Part shown: one piece after another, positions 9,365 to 17,264 of the stretch
Numbering within the stretch: the first letter of the stretch is position 1
Layout: each line of letters begins with the position of its first letter
Assembly: GCA_023231065.1 (NCBI GenBank)
Contig: JALNWE010000049.1
Location: forward strand, 1 to 21,620
Direction: 5' to 3'
Origin: Bacteroidales bacterium
GTDB taxonomy: Bacteria > Bacteroidota > Bacteroidia > Bacteroidales > FEN-979
Length of the DNA stretch: 21,620 bases
Notes under the pieces: generated by a model
What the model was told of the DNA's origin: nothing
Database searches by the model: none
The model's input: the letters and a program-made list of their open reading frames with translations, nothing else
Made by a program: the position numbers and the translations under genes

Positions 9365-9372
9365 CAAATTTA
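9365..9372 (-). promoter_or_regulatory. Bacteroidota -7 promoter element TAAATTTG
   Basis: On the minus strand the octamer TAAATTTG fits the Bacteroidota housekeeping consensus TAnnTTTG exactly and lies 28 bp before ATG 9337, leaving a short leader of about 20 nt. No good TTG-type -33 element is present at the usual 19-21 bp spacing, so this rests on the -7 box and its position alone. It would drive the nSTAND, receptor, formyltransferase and transporter-like run. Its overlap with the alternative TTG start at 9367 argues for the ATG start. Confidence 0.5.
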
Positions 9373-9455
9373 TAATAATCGTGGATAAAACCCTGAAAAC
9401 TTTTTTGAAAAAAAACCATGGAACCTTAAAATCTTATAATTTTACTTCAGGATAA

Positions 9456-10331
9456 ATGCGGTATATGGATGACTTGAAAATCGATTCAGACGATTCTTCC
9501 GAAAGCAATAAAATTGGAGATCAGCTAAAAGCAGTCAGGGATCAGCTTTTAGAATGTGAAAAGCTGGCATCCCTGGGGCAACTTACGGCCGGTATTGTCC
9601 ATGAGATCAAAAACCCCCTGAATTTTATTACTAATTTCTCGGCGCTTTCCGTTGAGTTGGTCTCCGAGCTGAAAGAAGCTGTTGGAAAGTTCCGGGATCT
9701 CATCGATACCAAAGAATATGATTACCTACAGGAGATCATGGGTGACCTTGAAACGAATATGCAAAAAATCTCGGAACATGGGAAAAGGGCTGACAGTATT
9801 ATCCGCGGGATGCTCCTGTACGCCCATGGTAAATCAGGGGAGCGGGTCCCGACTGATATCAACGCCATGTTATCAGAATATGTTAGCCTGGGTTATCACG
9901 GGATGAGGGCTTCGGACAATACCTTCAATATTAAGCTTGAAAGCAATTATGATCCTTCAGTCGGAATCATCGAAGTAGTTCCGCAGGACATTGCCCGCGT
10001 TTTTCTGAACCTGATCAATAATGCCTGCTACTCGACAATACAAAAAAAGAAATTAAAACCCGAAAATTATGATCCGGTACTTTTTACGGGGACTAAAAAC
10101 CTGGGCGACCGGATCGAGATCCGGGTCAGGGATAATGGTGTTGGGGTCCCGGCCAGCGTCAGGGATAAAATTTTCAATCCCTTTTTTACCACGAAACCTG
10201 CTGGCAAAGGAACCGGATTAGGCCTGTCGATCAGTTATGACATCATTGTCAATGAACATCATGGCGAAATAAAGGTCGAAACGACTGAAGGAGAATATGC
10301 GGAATTTATCATCGCGTTACCCAAAAGATGA
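9456..10331 (+). CDS. Soluble histidine kinase without sensor domain
   Basis: A 291-residue kinase starting at ATG 9456 (an in-frame ATG at 9465 is possible). After a short coiled-coil lead (about 20-40) comes the HisKA box with phospho-acceptor His49 in GIVHEIKNPLNF. The ATPase domain keeps the N box (NLINNA, 185-190), G1 (DNGVG, 226-230), F box (FNPFFTTK, 240-247) and G2 (GKGTGLGLS, 250-258), so it should be active. There is no membrane helix, PAS, GAF or periplasmic domain, so input must come from a partner. It is the first gene of the plus-strand run and lies 111 bp before the REC-phosphatase gene, whose receiver domain is the obvious phosphotransfer target (inference). It is divergent from the nSTAND gene across a 118-bp AT-rich gap, in which I see no convincing plus-strand promoter element. 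Confidence 0.93.
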   Translation: MRYMDDLKIDSDDSSESNKIGDQLKAVRDQLLECEKLASLGQLTAGIVHEIKNPLNFITNFSALSVELVSELKEAVGKFRDLIDTKEYDYLQEIMGDLETNMQKISEHGKRADSIIRGMLLYAHGKSGERVPTDINAMLSEYVSLGYHGMRASDNTFNIKLESNYDPSVGIIEVVPQDIARVFLNLINNACYSTIQKKKLKPENYDPVLFTGTKNLGDRIEIRVRDNGVGVPASVRDKIFNPFFTTKPAGKGTGLGLSISYDIIVNEHHGEIKVETTEGEYAEFIIALPKR

Positions 10332-10351
10332 TGGACAAATTATTATTGGCG

Positions 10352-10369
10352 ATTGACAATTGACAATTG
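10352..10369. repeat. Tandem heptamer ATTGACA, 2.6 copies, containing a perfect palindrome
   Basis: In the gap between the kinase and the phosphatase genes the heptamer ATTGACA is repeated twice and followed by ATTG. The same bases contain a perfect inverted repeat, ACAATTG and CAATTGT around one base (10356-10370). It may be an operator, a promoter-region duplication, or a copy of a short dispersed repeat. It lies 73 bp before the next start codon. Confidence 0.6.
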
Positions 10370-10442
10370 TGGCCTTCTATAAACATAAATCATAAGCTAT
10401 TGATTGTCACAACTATTTACTGAAAATAAGATATCATCCAAT

Positions 10443-11627
10443 ATGAACGAAAAGATTTTAGGAAAAGTAAAAATCATGGTGGTCGATGATGAAATAGATC
10501 TCGAACCATTAGTAAGGCAAAAATTCCGTCGTCAGATCCGTGATAGCATTTATGATTTTGTGTTTGCACATAATGGGTTGGAGGCATTGGCCAAACTGAT
10601 AGAATATCCTGCCATTGGCGTTATCCTTTCCGATATCAACATGCCGGAAATGGATGGGTTGACCTTGCTTACAAAATTGAAAGAGCTGAAAAATCCAGGA
10701 TTAAAAACAGTGATTGTCTCGGCATACGGGGATATGGATAATATCCGGACGGCCATGAATCGCGGGGCTTTCGATTTTGTTACAAAACCGATCAATTTTG
10801 AAGATTTGGAGATCACCATCAATAAAACGTTGGATGAGATTACCCAGATCAGGAAATCGCAGGAGGAGCATGACCAGTTGATTTCCATTCAACAGGACCT
10901 GAACACGGCGCGTGAGATCCAGCAGGCCATTCTTCCAAAAGCCTTCCCTCCGTTTCCCGGCAGGACCGATTTTGACATTTTTGCTTCGATGGTGGCAGCC
11001 AAGGAAGTTGGCGGCGACTTTTATGATTTTTTCCTCATTGATAACAACCGCCTCGGCTTTGTGATAGGCGATGTTTCGGGAAAGGGGGTCCCCGCTGCTA
11101 TTTTTATGGCCGTAAGCCGTACTTTGATCCGCGCTACGGGATTGAAAGGAATTCCCACCAAAGAATGTATGAACTATGTCAATAACCTCCTTTGCAATGA
11201 AAGCGTTTCCTGTATGTTCGTCACGGTTTTCTATGGGATCCTCAACCTGCTCACCGGTGAGATCGATTATGTAAATGGTGGTCATAATCCCCCCTATATT
11301 CTGGGAACCGGAGGGATCCGTAAAGTTGAGATGACCGGTGGCCCCATCCTGGGATGCCTGGAAGGTATAGATTATCAATCAAAAATGATCCGCCTGGAAC
11401 CGGGCGAACGTTTTATGCTGTTCACCGATGGTGTTACTGAAGCCTTTGACAAAGAGGATAAACCTTTTGGCGAAGAGCGTCTGGAACAATATCTTAAAGA
11501 GAACACAGGGAACTCAACCGAAGAACTGGTCAAGGGCATATCAGCCATGGTTAATGAATACTCTGCCGGGGTTCCCCAATCAGATGACATTACTCTTTTG
11601 GCTATCTGCTACAATGGGAATAAATGA
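10443..11627 (+). CDS. Response regulator with PP2C (SpoIIE/RsbU-type) phosphatase output
   Basis: ATG 10443 gives 394 residues; an upstream in-frame TTG (10404) would add 13 residues of no recognisable use. Residues 8-128 form a receiver domain with the acidic pair Asp15/Asp16, phospho-acceptor Asp64 (VILSDINMPEMDG) and Lys115 (TKPI). A helical linker (about 130-165, with the AREIQQAILP motif typical of RsbU/SpoIIE-type proteins) leads into a PPM phosphatase domain. The metal-binding motifs are intact: VGGDFYD (189-195), IGDVSGKG (208-215), FTDGVTEA (327-334) and SDDITLLA (380-387). Such proteins remove phosphate from the serine of STAS anti-anti-sigma partners when their receiver is phosphorylated. 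The next gene, 24 bp downstream, encodes an STAS protein, which is the expected substrate. Upstream, the histidine kinase is the expected phosphodonor. Domain calls are firm; the partner assignments are inferred from gene order. Confidence 0.95.
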   Translation: MNEKILGKVKIMVVDDEIDLEPLVRQKFRRQIRDSIYDFVFAHNGLEALAKLIEYPAIGVILSDINMPEMDGLTLLTKLKELKNPGLKTVIVSAYGDMDNIRTAMNRGAFDFVTKPINFEDLEITINKTLDEITQIRKSQEEHDQLISIQQDLNTAREIQQAILPKAFPPFPGRTDFDIFASMVAAKEVGGDFYDFFLIDNNRLGFVIGDVSGKGVPAAIFMAVSRTLIRATGLKGIPTKECMNYVNNLLCNESVSCMFVTVFYGILNLLTGEIDYVNGGHNPPYILGTGGIRKVEMTGGPILGCLEGIDYQSKMIRLEPGERFMLFTDGVTEAFDKEDKPFGEERLEQYLKENTGNSTEELVKGISAMVNEYSAGVPQSDDITLLAICYNGNK

Positions 11628-11651
11628 CCTTACTGACTTGTAATTCTCTTC

Positions 11652-12863
11652 ATGAATATCATAACGAAAACATGGAATACATTTCATGTTCTTGAAATCC
11701 AGGGACGTATTGACGGGCTGACAGCTGCAGATTTAAAAAGGTCTTTTGATCAGCATACTGCCGCTGGCCGGCAAAAACTGATTCTCGATTTTTCTGGGGT
11801 CACTTTCATGAGCAGTGCGGGGCTACGCGTCATCATCCATATACACAAATCACTGAAACCCATCGGAGGTGAACTGGTTTTGATCGCCGTCCCTGTTCAG
11901 GTCAGGGAAGTGTTCAGGGTCAGCGGAATGGATCCATTCCTGACGATTTTTCCTGATTTTCAGCCCCTCATGGAAAAAGTGGGAACGCTGAAGGCAGATC
12001 CAACGATCCATACCATTGAAATTGAAGGTATGTCCTTCGAATGGAGACCCCTTTCAGATCAACCCGGAAAATGTTTCCTTATTGGGGACCCGGGAAAAAT
12101 AAACAATGCTTCTTTTGAGGAAAAGGACAATATCATGATCCGCCCCTCGGAAATAACTTATGGAACAGGCCTTGCAGCCCTGGGTGAGGTTTTCGGTGAA
12201 TACCAGTCTTTGTATGGGGAATCGGTGGTTATCGGGCACCATTTTTTCTCTTATCCTGCGGTAGAAAAACCCATGGTCGATTTTTCGTACAATACTCCGG
12301 ATTCAGACCAGCATTTGAATTTTCTTTATGGACTTGGGATCAATGGAAAATTTTCGGGCGTCCTGAGGTTTGAATCTTTCGTGGAATCACCTGATTTTAC
12401 AAAACTTATCCATCTTGCAGGAAAGATGGCAACTACACCGTGTTTTGCTGTGGTGATCATGGGCACAAGCTGCGGGATCCAATGGATGCATCTGAAAAAA
12501 CCACCTGTCCTGATCCATCACCTGTCCAAGGGTTCAATTTTCGATTCCAATCTCTTTCACGATTGGATGAATTTTTCACCCGAAGAGGACGACCTGAACA
12601 AAACCATCATCGCCTGTGGCATAGCTTCACAAAGCGCCCAGGAAATTCCTCCTGGAATGAAACGGTTTTTTCCAAAAGAAGGAAATATGCACCTTCATGC
12701 CGCTGTCTTTGAAAATGGTTTATGGAGCAATAATATCGTTGATTTTGAACCAGAACTTTTGCGAATAGCAAGAGAATTTGAAGTGGAAAAAGTAGTTCAC
12801 CTTTTACCGGTATCAAGGCTTAAAACCGGTTATATCGGTATCATCAATCTCGAAAATAACTGA
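11652..12863 (+). CDS. STAS (anti-anti-sigma-like) domain protein with large unrecognised C-terminal domain
   Basis: 403 residues. Residues 1-110 are an STAS domain of the SpoIIAA/RsbV type: FMSSAGLRV (52-60) places Ser55 at the position of the regulatory phospho-serine. Residues about 115-400, nearly three-quarters of the protein, form a soluble alpha/beta domain that I cannot assign to a named family; visible landmarks are ITYGTGLAALGEVFGEYQ (about 168-185), a Gly/Phe-rich segment LYGLGINGKFSGVLRFE, and a C-terminal HLLPVSRLKTGYIGI. There are no membrane helices. It follows the REC-PP2C gene by 24 bp, and its stop overlaps the start of the permease gene (TGATG), a sign of translational coupling. 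No RsbW-type anti-sigma kinase or sigma factor is encoded in the window, so the usual output of a partner switch is missing locally. The C-terminal domain or the transporter may be the effector (inference). Confidence 0.88.
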   Translation: MNIITKTWNTFHVLEIQGRIDGLTAADLKRSFDQHTAAGRQKLILDFSGVTFMSSAGLRVIIHIHKSLKPIGGELVLIAVPVQVREVFRVSGMDPFLTIFPDFQPLMEKVGTLKADPTIHTIEIEGMSFEWRPLSDQPGKCFLIGDPGKINNASFEEKDNIMIRPSEITYGTGLAALGEVFGEYQSLYGESVVIGHHFFSYPAVEKPMVDFSYNTPDSDQHLNFLYGLGINGKFSGVLRFESFVESPDFTKLIHLAGKMATTPCFAVVIMGTSCGIQWMHLKKPPVLIHHLSKGSIFDSNLFHDWMNFSPEEDDLNKTIIACGIASQSAQEIPPGMKRFFPKEGNMHLHAAVFENGLWSNNIVDFEPELLRIAREFEVEKVVHLLPVSRLKTGYIGIINLENN

Positions 12864-14818
12864 TGGAACTGTGGATCGGCGCTATTAACTTGGGCCTCCT
12901 TTATGCTTTTATGGCTATCGGGACCTTTATCACTTACAAACTGTATTCGTTTCCCGATATTACCATTGATGGCACTTTCACGACTGGCGCCGCTGTGGCA
13001 TCTATTCTGATCGTGGATGGATGGGACCCTTTTCTTGTTCTCCCGGTTGCTTTTCTTGTTGGGGCCCTGGCCGGTTTTATTACGGGGTTCATTCATACGC
13101 GGTTCAGGATAGAAGGGCTGCTGGCAGGGATCCTTGTAATGACCGGCCTTTATTCGGTGAACCTGCATATCATGGGAAAATCGAATATCCCGTTGCTCAA
13201 CAATACCACTTTTATCTCCCTGCTGACCGACTGGAACCCGGGATTAAACATGGAAGTGTGGACTTGCATTATCCTCGTCATGGTGATGCTCATTTTCTGG
13301 ATGTTGGTTTCCTTGCTTTTAAAGACTGATTTCGGACTTACCATGCGTTCAACCGGCAATAATCCGGTGATGGTTTCAGCACAGGGGGTTTCTGTGAATC
13401 GGATTAAGATTTTCGGGATCGCCCTGGCCAATGGATTTGTGGGTATCTCCGGCGCGCTGGTAGCCCAATACCAAGGCTTTGCAGATATCGGCATGGGCAT
13501 AGGCTCCATCATATTCAGCCTTGCATCCGTGATTATCGGGGAAGCGATCCTTCGAAGCCGCTCCATGTTCATACAAGTCCTCGGCGTTATCCTCGGGTCG
13601 GTAATATTTCGCCTGGCCGTGGCTTTTGCCCTTCACCTGGGTATGAACCCCAACGACCTAAAAATCCTGACCGCCCTGTTTGTCCTCCTGACTATTATTG
13701 GGACACAGCTTTTTGGTAAAAACCACGACGGAAGATTATCTTCATTCATTCATAAAAACAAACGGGTATTCCGGTGGGTTTTTTTATCGGGTATCCTGTT
13801 GGTGGTCCTTTTCCTGATTTACAAGGCATTTGCACCTGAACAACAGGGGGAAAGGCGTATTAAAATCGGCCTGCTGTTAGCCAACCAGAGCTCCCTGATG
13901 ACCAATACCCGTGAGGGATTTTATGATGAGATGAAAAAACTGGGTTACAGGAACGGTGAAAATTGCGAAATCATTGAACTGAATGCCGAAGGGGATATTC
14001 CCACCAACCGTACCATGGTGGACCATCTCGTTTCACAGGATGTGGACATTCTGGTCCCTGTTTCTACTGCTTCTACCCAGGCAGCGATCGCTAAGGTAAA
14101 AGAGGTCCCCATTGTTTTTGCCACAGTGGCGAACCCGTTTGCCATTCAGGCTGGGACCAGCGACACAAATCATCTTCCCAATGTAACAGGCGTTTATGGA
14201 TCAGCTCCAAGCCGCGAATTATTGAAAATCTTTATGCAGATCTTCCCGGGAAAACAAAAAATCGGGACCATCTATAATCCGGCTTTTCCTAATACAAAAG
14301 TCAATCTGGAGGATTTTTTAAAAGCGCTTGCCGATTTTCCGCAACTTAAACTCGAAGAAGTGGCCGTTGCCGGCACCAGTGATGTATATCAGGCAGCGCA
14401 ATCGTTGGCAGCCAACCATATCAAAGCGTTCATATTAATAAACGATCTTACGGTATTCAATTCCCTTGAATCGGTTGTCAGGGTTTCAAGGTCCAATAAG
14501 ATACCCATTTTCAGCAATGATGCAGAACGGCTGAAGGATGGTGTATTGCTTGTTTATGGATATGAATATTATGTGAGCGGTATGCAGGCCGCACGCCTTG
14601 TTGACCGGATCCTGAAAGGAGAAGATCCAGCTCGGATCCCGTTTGAAAAGTACAAGATCACCTCTTTCGGGATCAATTACGATGTAGCCAATGAAATCGG
14701 TGTGAGGTTTCCCGATTCTATCCGTGAAGCGGCCGGGGCAAATGTTATCCATAAAAAGCTGAATCGTGCGCCCTTAGTCTTGCCCGATGAAGTTCATCCA
14801 ATAAAAAATACCAGATAA
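12863..14818 (+). CDS. ABC transporter permease fused to substrate-binding domain (TrpY-TrpX-like)
   Basis: 651 residues in two parts. Residues 1-285 are a LivH/ribose-type inner-membrane permease (BPD_transp_2) with about eight membrane segments; SFPDITIDGTFTTGAA (29-44) and the MRSTGNNPVMVSAQGVS loop (161-177), which should contact the ATPase, are typical of the uncharacterised COG4120-type permeases. A further membrane helix (about 305-322) leads to residues 332-640, a periplasmic binding protein of the ABC_sub_bind family (COG2984 type; IKIGLLLANQSSLM, REGFYDEMKKLGY, PIVFATVANP, FGINYDVANEIGVRFP). Normally these are separate proteins; here the binding domain is tethered to the permease and needs no signal peptide. 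Relatives of this system in Firmicutes import tryptophan or other amino acids, but the ligand cannot be read from sequence here. The start overlaps the STAS stop by one base. Confidence 0.92.
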   Translation: MELWIGAINLGLLYAFMAIGTFITYKLYSFPDITIDGTFTTGAAVASILIVDGWDPFLVLPVAFLVGALAGFITGFIHTRFRIEGLLAGILVMTGLYSVNLHIMGKSNIPLLNNTTFISLLTDWNPGLNMEVWTCIILVMVMLIFWMLVSLLLKTDFGLTMRSTGNNPVMVSAQGVSVNRIKIFGIALANGFVGISGALVAQYQGFADIGMGIGSIIFSLASVIIGEAILRSRSMFIQVLGVILGSVIFRLAVAFALHLGMNPNDLKILTALFVLLTIIGTQLFGKNHDGRLSSFIHKNKRVFRWVFLSGILLVVLFLIYKAFAPEQQGERRIKIGLLLANQSSLMTNTREGFYDEMKKLGYRNGENCEIIELNAEGDIPTNRTMVDHLVSQDVDILVPVSTASTQAAIAKVKEVPIVFATVANPFAIQAGTSDTNHLPNVTGVYGSAPSRELLKIFMQIFPGKQKIGTIYNPAFPNTKVNLEDFLKALADFPQLKLEEVAVAGTSDVYQAAQSLAANHIKAFILINDLTVFNSLESVVRVSRSNKIPIFSNDAERLKDGVLLVYGYEYYVSGMQAARLVDRILKGEDPARIPFEKYKITSFGINYDVANEIGVRFPDSIREAAGANVIHKKLNRAPLVLPDEVHPIKNTR

Positions 14819-14865
14819 TTTCAGGAAACCGTTTTGAAACAAGCACAAACAATGATCCAATAATC

Positions 14866-15678
14866 ATGATCCGTATCACAGGACTCCATAAAAAATTCAA
14901 TCCCGGCTCGCTGGATGAAGTGATTGCCCTGGCGGATATCAACCTGGAGATCAGGGAACATGAATTTGTCACGGTGATCGGCACCAACGGTTCCGGCAAA
15001 TCGACCCTTCTCAATGCGGTGGCCGGCAATATTTTCCCGGATAGTGGCACGATCCTGATCAAAGGAAAAGATGTGACCAGGAAACACGATTTCCAGAGAG
15101 CGAAATATATTTCGAGGGTTTTTCAGAACCCTTTTACGGGTACGGCGCCCGACATGACCATTGCTGAAAACCTTTTGCTGGCATGGTTCCGGGGTAAAAA
15201 GCGCTATCCGACTATCAGCCTGAACGGGAAAATGAAATCTTTTTTCCGGGATCAACTGCTTTCCCTCGATATGCACCTGGAAGACCGCCTGGAAAATGTA
15301 ATGGGTACCCTCTCTGGCGGACAGCGGCAGGCCATTACCCTTCTGATGGCCGTGCTGCAGGCGCCGGATGTTTTATTACTTGATGAACATACGGCTGCAT
15401 TGGATCCGAAAACCGCCACCCAGGTGATCCGCCTGACTCAGAAATTTGTGACCGGGCATCAACTCACAACCCTGATGGTTACCCATTCGATGACACAAGC
15501 GCTGGAACTGGGGGCCCGTACCATCATGATGCATCATGGCCGCATCATTGATGACATTCCTGAAGAAGATAAAAGAAAAATGACTACCGGTGATTTCCTG
15601 AATAAATTCGAAAATATCAGGAAACAGGAGAAATTAACTCCGGAATTAATTGAAACACTAAAAAACCTTTATCTGTAA
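14866..15678 (+). CDS. ABC transporter ATP-binding protein (COG1101/TrpZ-like)
   Basis: 270 residues, starting 47 bp after the permease-binding protein fusion. It carries all nucleotide-binding motifs: Walker A GTNGSGKST (39-47), Q-loop Gln87 (VFQNP), signature LSGGQRQ (149-155), Walker B VLLLDEHTAALD (169-180; the usual DEPT is DEHT, as is common in this subfamily) and switch His207 (VTHS). It pairs with the upstream permease to make a complete importer: two fused permease-binding subunits plus an ATPase dimer. The DEHTAALDP form supports membership of the uncharacterised/TrpZ-like group rather than LivG or LivF. It is the last gene of the plus-strand run and converges with the GNAT gene across 71 bp, in which I find no convincing terminator hairpin. 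Confidence 0.95.
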   Translation: MIRITGLHKKFNPGSLDEVIALADINLEIREHEFVTVIGTNGSGKSTLLNAVAGNIFPDSGTILIKGKDVTRKHDFQRAKYISRVFQNPFTGTAPDMTIAENLLLAWFRGKKRYPTISLNGKMKSFFRDQLLSLDMHLEDRLENVMGTLSGGQRQAITLLMAVLQAPDVLLLDEHTAALDPKTATQVIRLTQKFVTGHQLTTLMVTHSMTQALELGARTIMMHHGRIIDDIPEEDKRKMTTGDFLNKFENIRKQEKLTPELIETLKNLYL

Positions 15679-15749
15679 AAGAAAGTAAGTCGGTTATAAA
15701 AGAAAATCGCCCGGTATTTCAGCAGTAAAAGTGAGACGATTGAAATGGA

Positions 15750-16241
15750 TTAAAATCTTTTGACAAAAAAGACTTTCCCGTCCCCCTTTTTATAAAAATC
15801 ATCGATTCTTGCTTCCACCGTATATCCCGCACGGTCATAAAAATGACGGGTGGGTGTGTATTTTTCAAGGGTTGAAGTTTCGGCAACCAGAAAACGCCCG
15901 CCCATCCCGCGGACTGCTTTATGAGTCTCTTCAATCAACCGGTTCCCGATCCCCTGGCCCCGGTAATCATTATACGTTACGATCCAGTATAGGTCAAAAC
16001 CACCTTCGGTCCCTGCAATTGGGCCATAGCAGGCATAAGCAACGGTTTTTCCTCCGATTTCGGCAAAAATAAAATAATACCCACTGGATAGTCCTGACCG
16101 GAGCCGTTCTTCAACAAGCTCAACAGCAACCGGGATTTCAATATCATAAAAAAATCCGGTGGAAATGCAGATGGACCTTACGTTTTCTATATCTTCTTCC
16201 CGAACTTCAGTTCTGAAAATAAGGGGATTTTTTTCTGTCAT
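15750..16241 (-). CDS. GNAT-family N-acetyltransferase
   Basis: 163 residues with the acetyl-CoA-binding motif A clearly visible: YRGQGIGNRLI (93-103, R/Q-x-x-G-x-G/A). It is preceded by strand beta4 FDLYWIVTY (82-90) and followed by the motif-B-like ARHFYDRAGY-type segment (TRHFYDRAGY, 131-140). It is the last gene of the aminomutase/ATP-grasp run, starting only 6 bp after the second ligase. Methanogens and some bacteria pair lysine 2,3-aminomutase (AblA) with a GNAT enzyme (AblB) that makes the osmolyte N-epsilon-acetyl-beta-lysine; this protein is much shorter than AblB (about 270 residues) and I see no specific resemblance. It may acetylate an amine on the pathway product, or serve as a resistance/tailoring enzyme. 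Family certain, substrate unknown. Confidence 0.92.
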   Translation of the reverse strand: MTEKNPLIFRTEVREEDIENVRSICISTGFFYDIEIPVAVELVEERLRSGLSSGYYFIFAEIGGKTVAYACYGPIAGTEGGFDLYWIVTYNDYRGQGIGNRLIEETHKAVRGMGGRFLVAETSTLEKYTPTRHFYDRAGYTVEARIDDFYKKGDGKVFFVKRF

Positions 16242-16247
16242 GATGGG

Positions 16248-17243
16248 TTATATTTCTGTACTATTAATTGGGTGTCCCAACGCATGCTCTACAATTCTTT
16301 GAACGATCTCACGGATTTTCATCCCTGACTTTTCACAGGCGGCCATGAAACCACCCGATCCCGAAAGACAAGGATTTGCGTTGATGTCGATCACATAAGG
16401 TTTTCCCTGCAAATCGATCCTGAAATCCAACCTGACATAACCCTTTAATCCCATTTCATTCCAGCATTTTTTACAAATAATGGCCATCTGGTTCATGGCC
16501 TTTTCATCGAAATTGGCGATCTCAAAGGTTCGCCGGGTATTCAGGTATTCAAATGATTGTTCTTTCCATTTAGCGGTATAGCCCATGATTTTTGGTTTTC
16601 CTTCGGGGAAATCAATAAAGGTCATTTCAGCAAAAGGAAGGACTTCAGGCCCGTTGGGACCGGCGATAATGGAGATATTGAATTCACGGCCCTCAATGAA
16701 TTCTTCGATAAAATAAAACTCTTTGTCCATTTTCCGGATGCTTTCAATGGAACCAGCATCGTCCCCATTAAAAACGCAATGTTCATCCAGGCCGACGGAA
16801 CCCTCTTCCCAGATGGGTTTCAGAATATATTTTTTCCCGGGGTTGATTTTTTCAGGTTTATCCAGTTCGATCCATCCCGGGGTGGGGATGCCAAGTCGTT
16901 TCATCTCTGTTTTTGCCCGCACTTTATTGGCTGCAAAAAACAGCGGGACCAACGGAGAACCGGTGAAAGGAATCTCCAGATATTGATAGAGGGCAGCCGG
17001 AAAAAAAACAAATTCACCGCGGCTGTTGATCGATTCAACCAGGTTGAAGATAAAACAGGGATTTAGTTTTTTAATGACATCCAGCGTTTTTTGAAGGTTC
17101 AGGTCAACCTGCCCTTTTTTCACGCGAAATCCCAGTCCCTTCAAGGATTTCGATACGATATTTACCTGTTCCAGGACATCCAGCTCATCGTCGGTTGCGG
17201 TTTTGGGCAGGCGGTTGTATAGAATTAAAGCAAGGTTGTTCAT
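16248..17243 (-). CDS. D-Ala-D-Ala ligase-like ATP-grasp enzyme (second of pair)
   Basis: 331 residues from ATG 17243, 21 bp after the first ligase. The ATP-grasp layout of the Ddl family is complete: FNLVES (66-71) in the N-domain, PFTGS (92-96) and the ANKVRAK helix (105-111), the ATP-binding KPIWEEGSVGL (142-152), EEFIEGREF (180-188), and the metal-binding core RLDFRID (271-277) and VIDINANPC (284-292). Ddl-type ligases activate a carboxylate as acyl-phosphate and join it to an amine. The segment after the metal site (LSGSGGFMAACEKSG) lacks the HSxxP motif found in true Ddl and in the neighbouring ligase, so acceptor recognition probably differs. Housekeeping Ddl genes usually lie in the mur/fts cluster; this location argues for a special role. 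It may ligate beta-lysine or a derivative (inference). Confidence 0.92.
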   Translation of the reverse strand: MNNLALILYNRLPKTATDDELDVLEQVNIVSKSLKGLGFRVKKGQVDLNLQKTLDVIKKLNPCFIFNLVESINSRGEFVFFPAALYQYLEIPFTGSPLVPLFFAANKVRAKTEMKRLGIPTPGWIELDKPEKINPGKKYILKPIWEEGSVGLDEHCVFNGDDAGSIESIRKMDKEFYFIEEFIEGREFNISIIAGPNGPEVLPFAEMTFIDFPEGKPKIMGYTAKWKEQSFEYLNTRRTFEIANFDEKAMNQMAIICKKCWNEMGLKGYVRLDFRIDLQGKPYVIDINANPCLSGSGGFMAACEKSGMKIREIVQRIVEHALGHPINSTEI

Positions 17244-17264
17244 GGGGCGGGATTTTGGGTTATG

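Noticed and set aside
6245..9367. nSTAND protein as part of an anti-phage (Avs-type) defence system
   Set aside because: The domain layout is shared by some defence STANDs, but there is no effector nuclease, no mobile element and no other defence gene; the operon with a TonB receptor points elsewhere.
10404..10442. TTG start extending the REC-PP2C protein by 13 residues
   Set aside because: The ATG at 10443 begins directly before the receiver domain; the extra residues match nothing in the family.
10701..11378. 225-codon minus-strand frame
   Set aside because: It lies opposite the REC-PP2C gene, whose catalytic motifs are all intact, and its own product has no recognisable domain.
15679..15749. 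Possible bidirectional terminator between the convergent ABC ATPase and GNAT genes
   Set aside because: I looked for an inverted repeat with a T-run on either strand and found none of convincing length.
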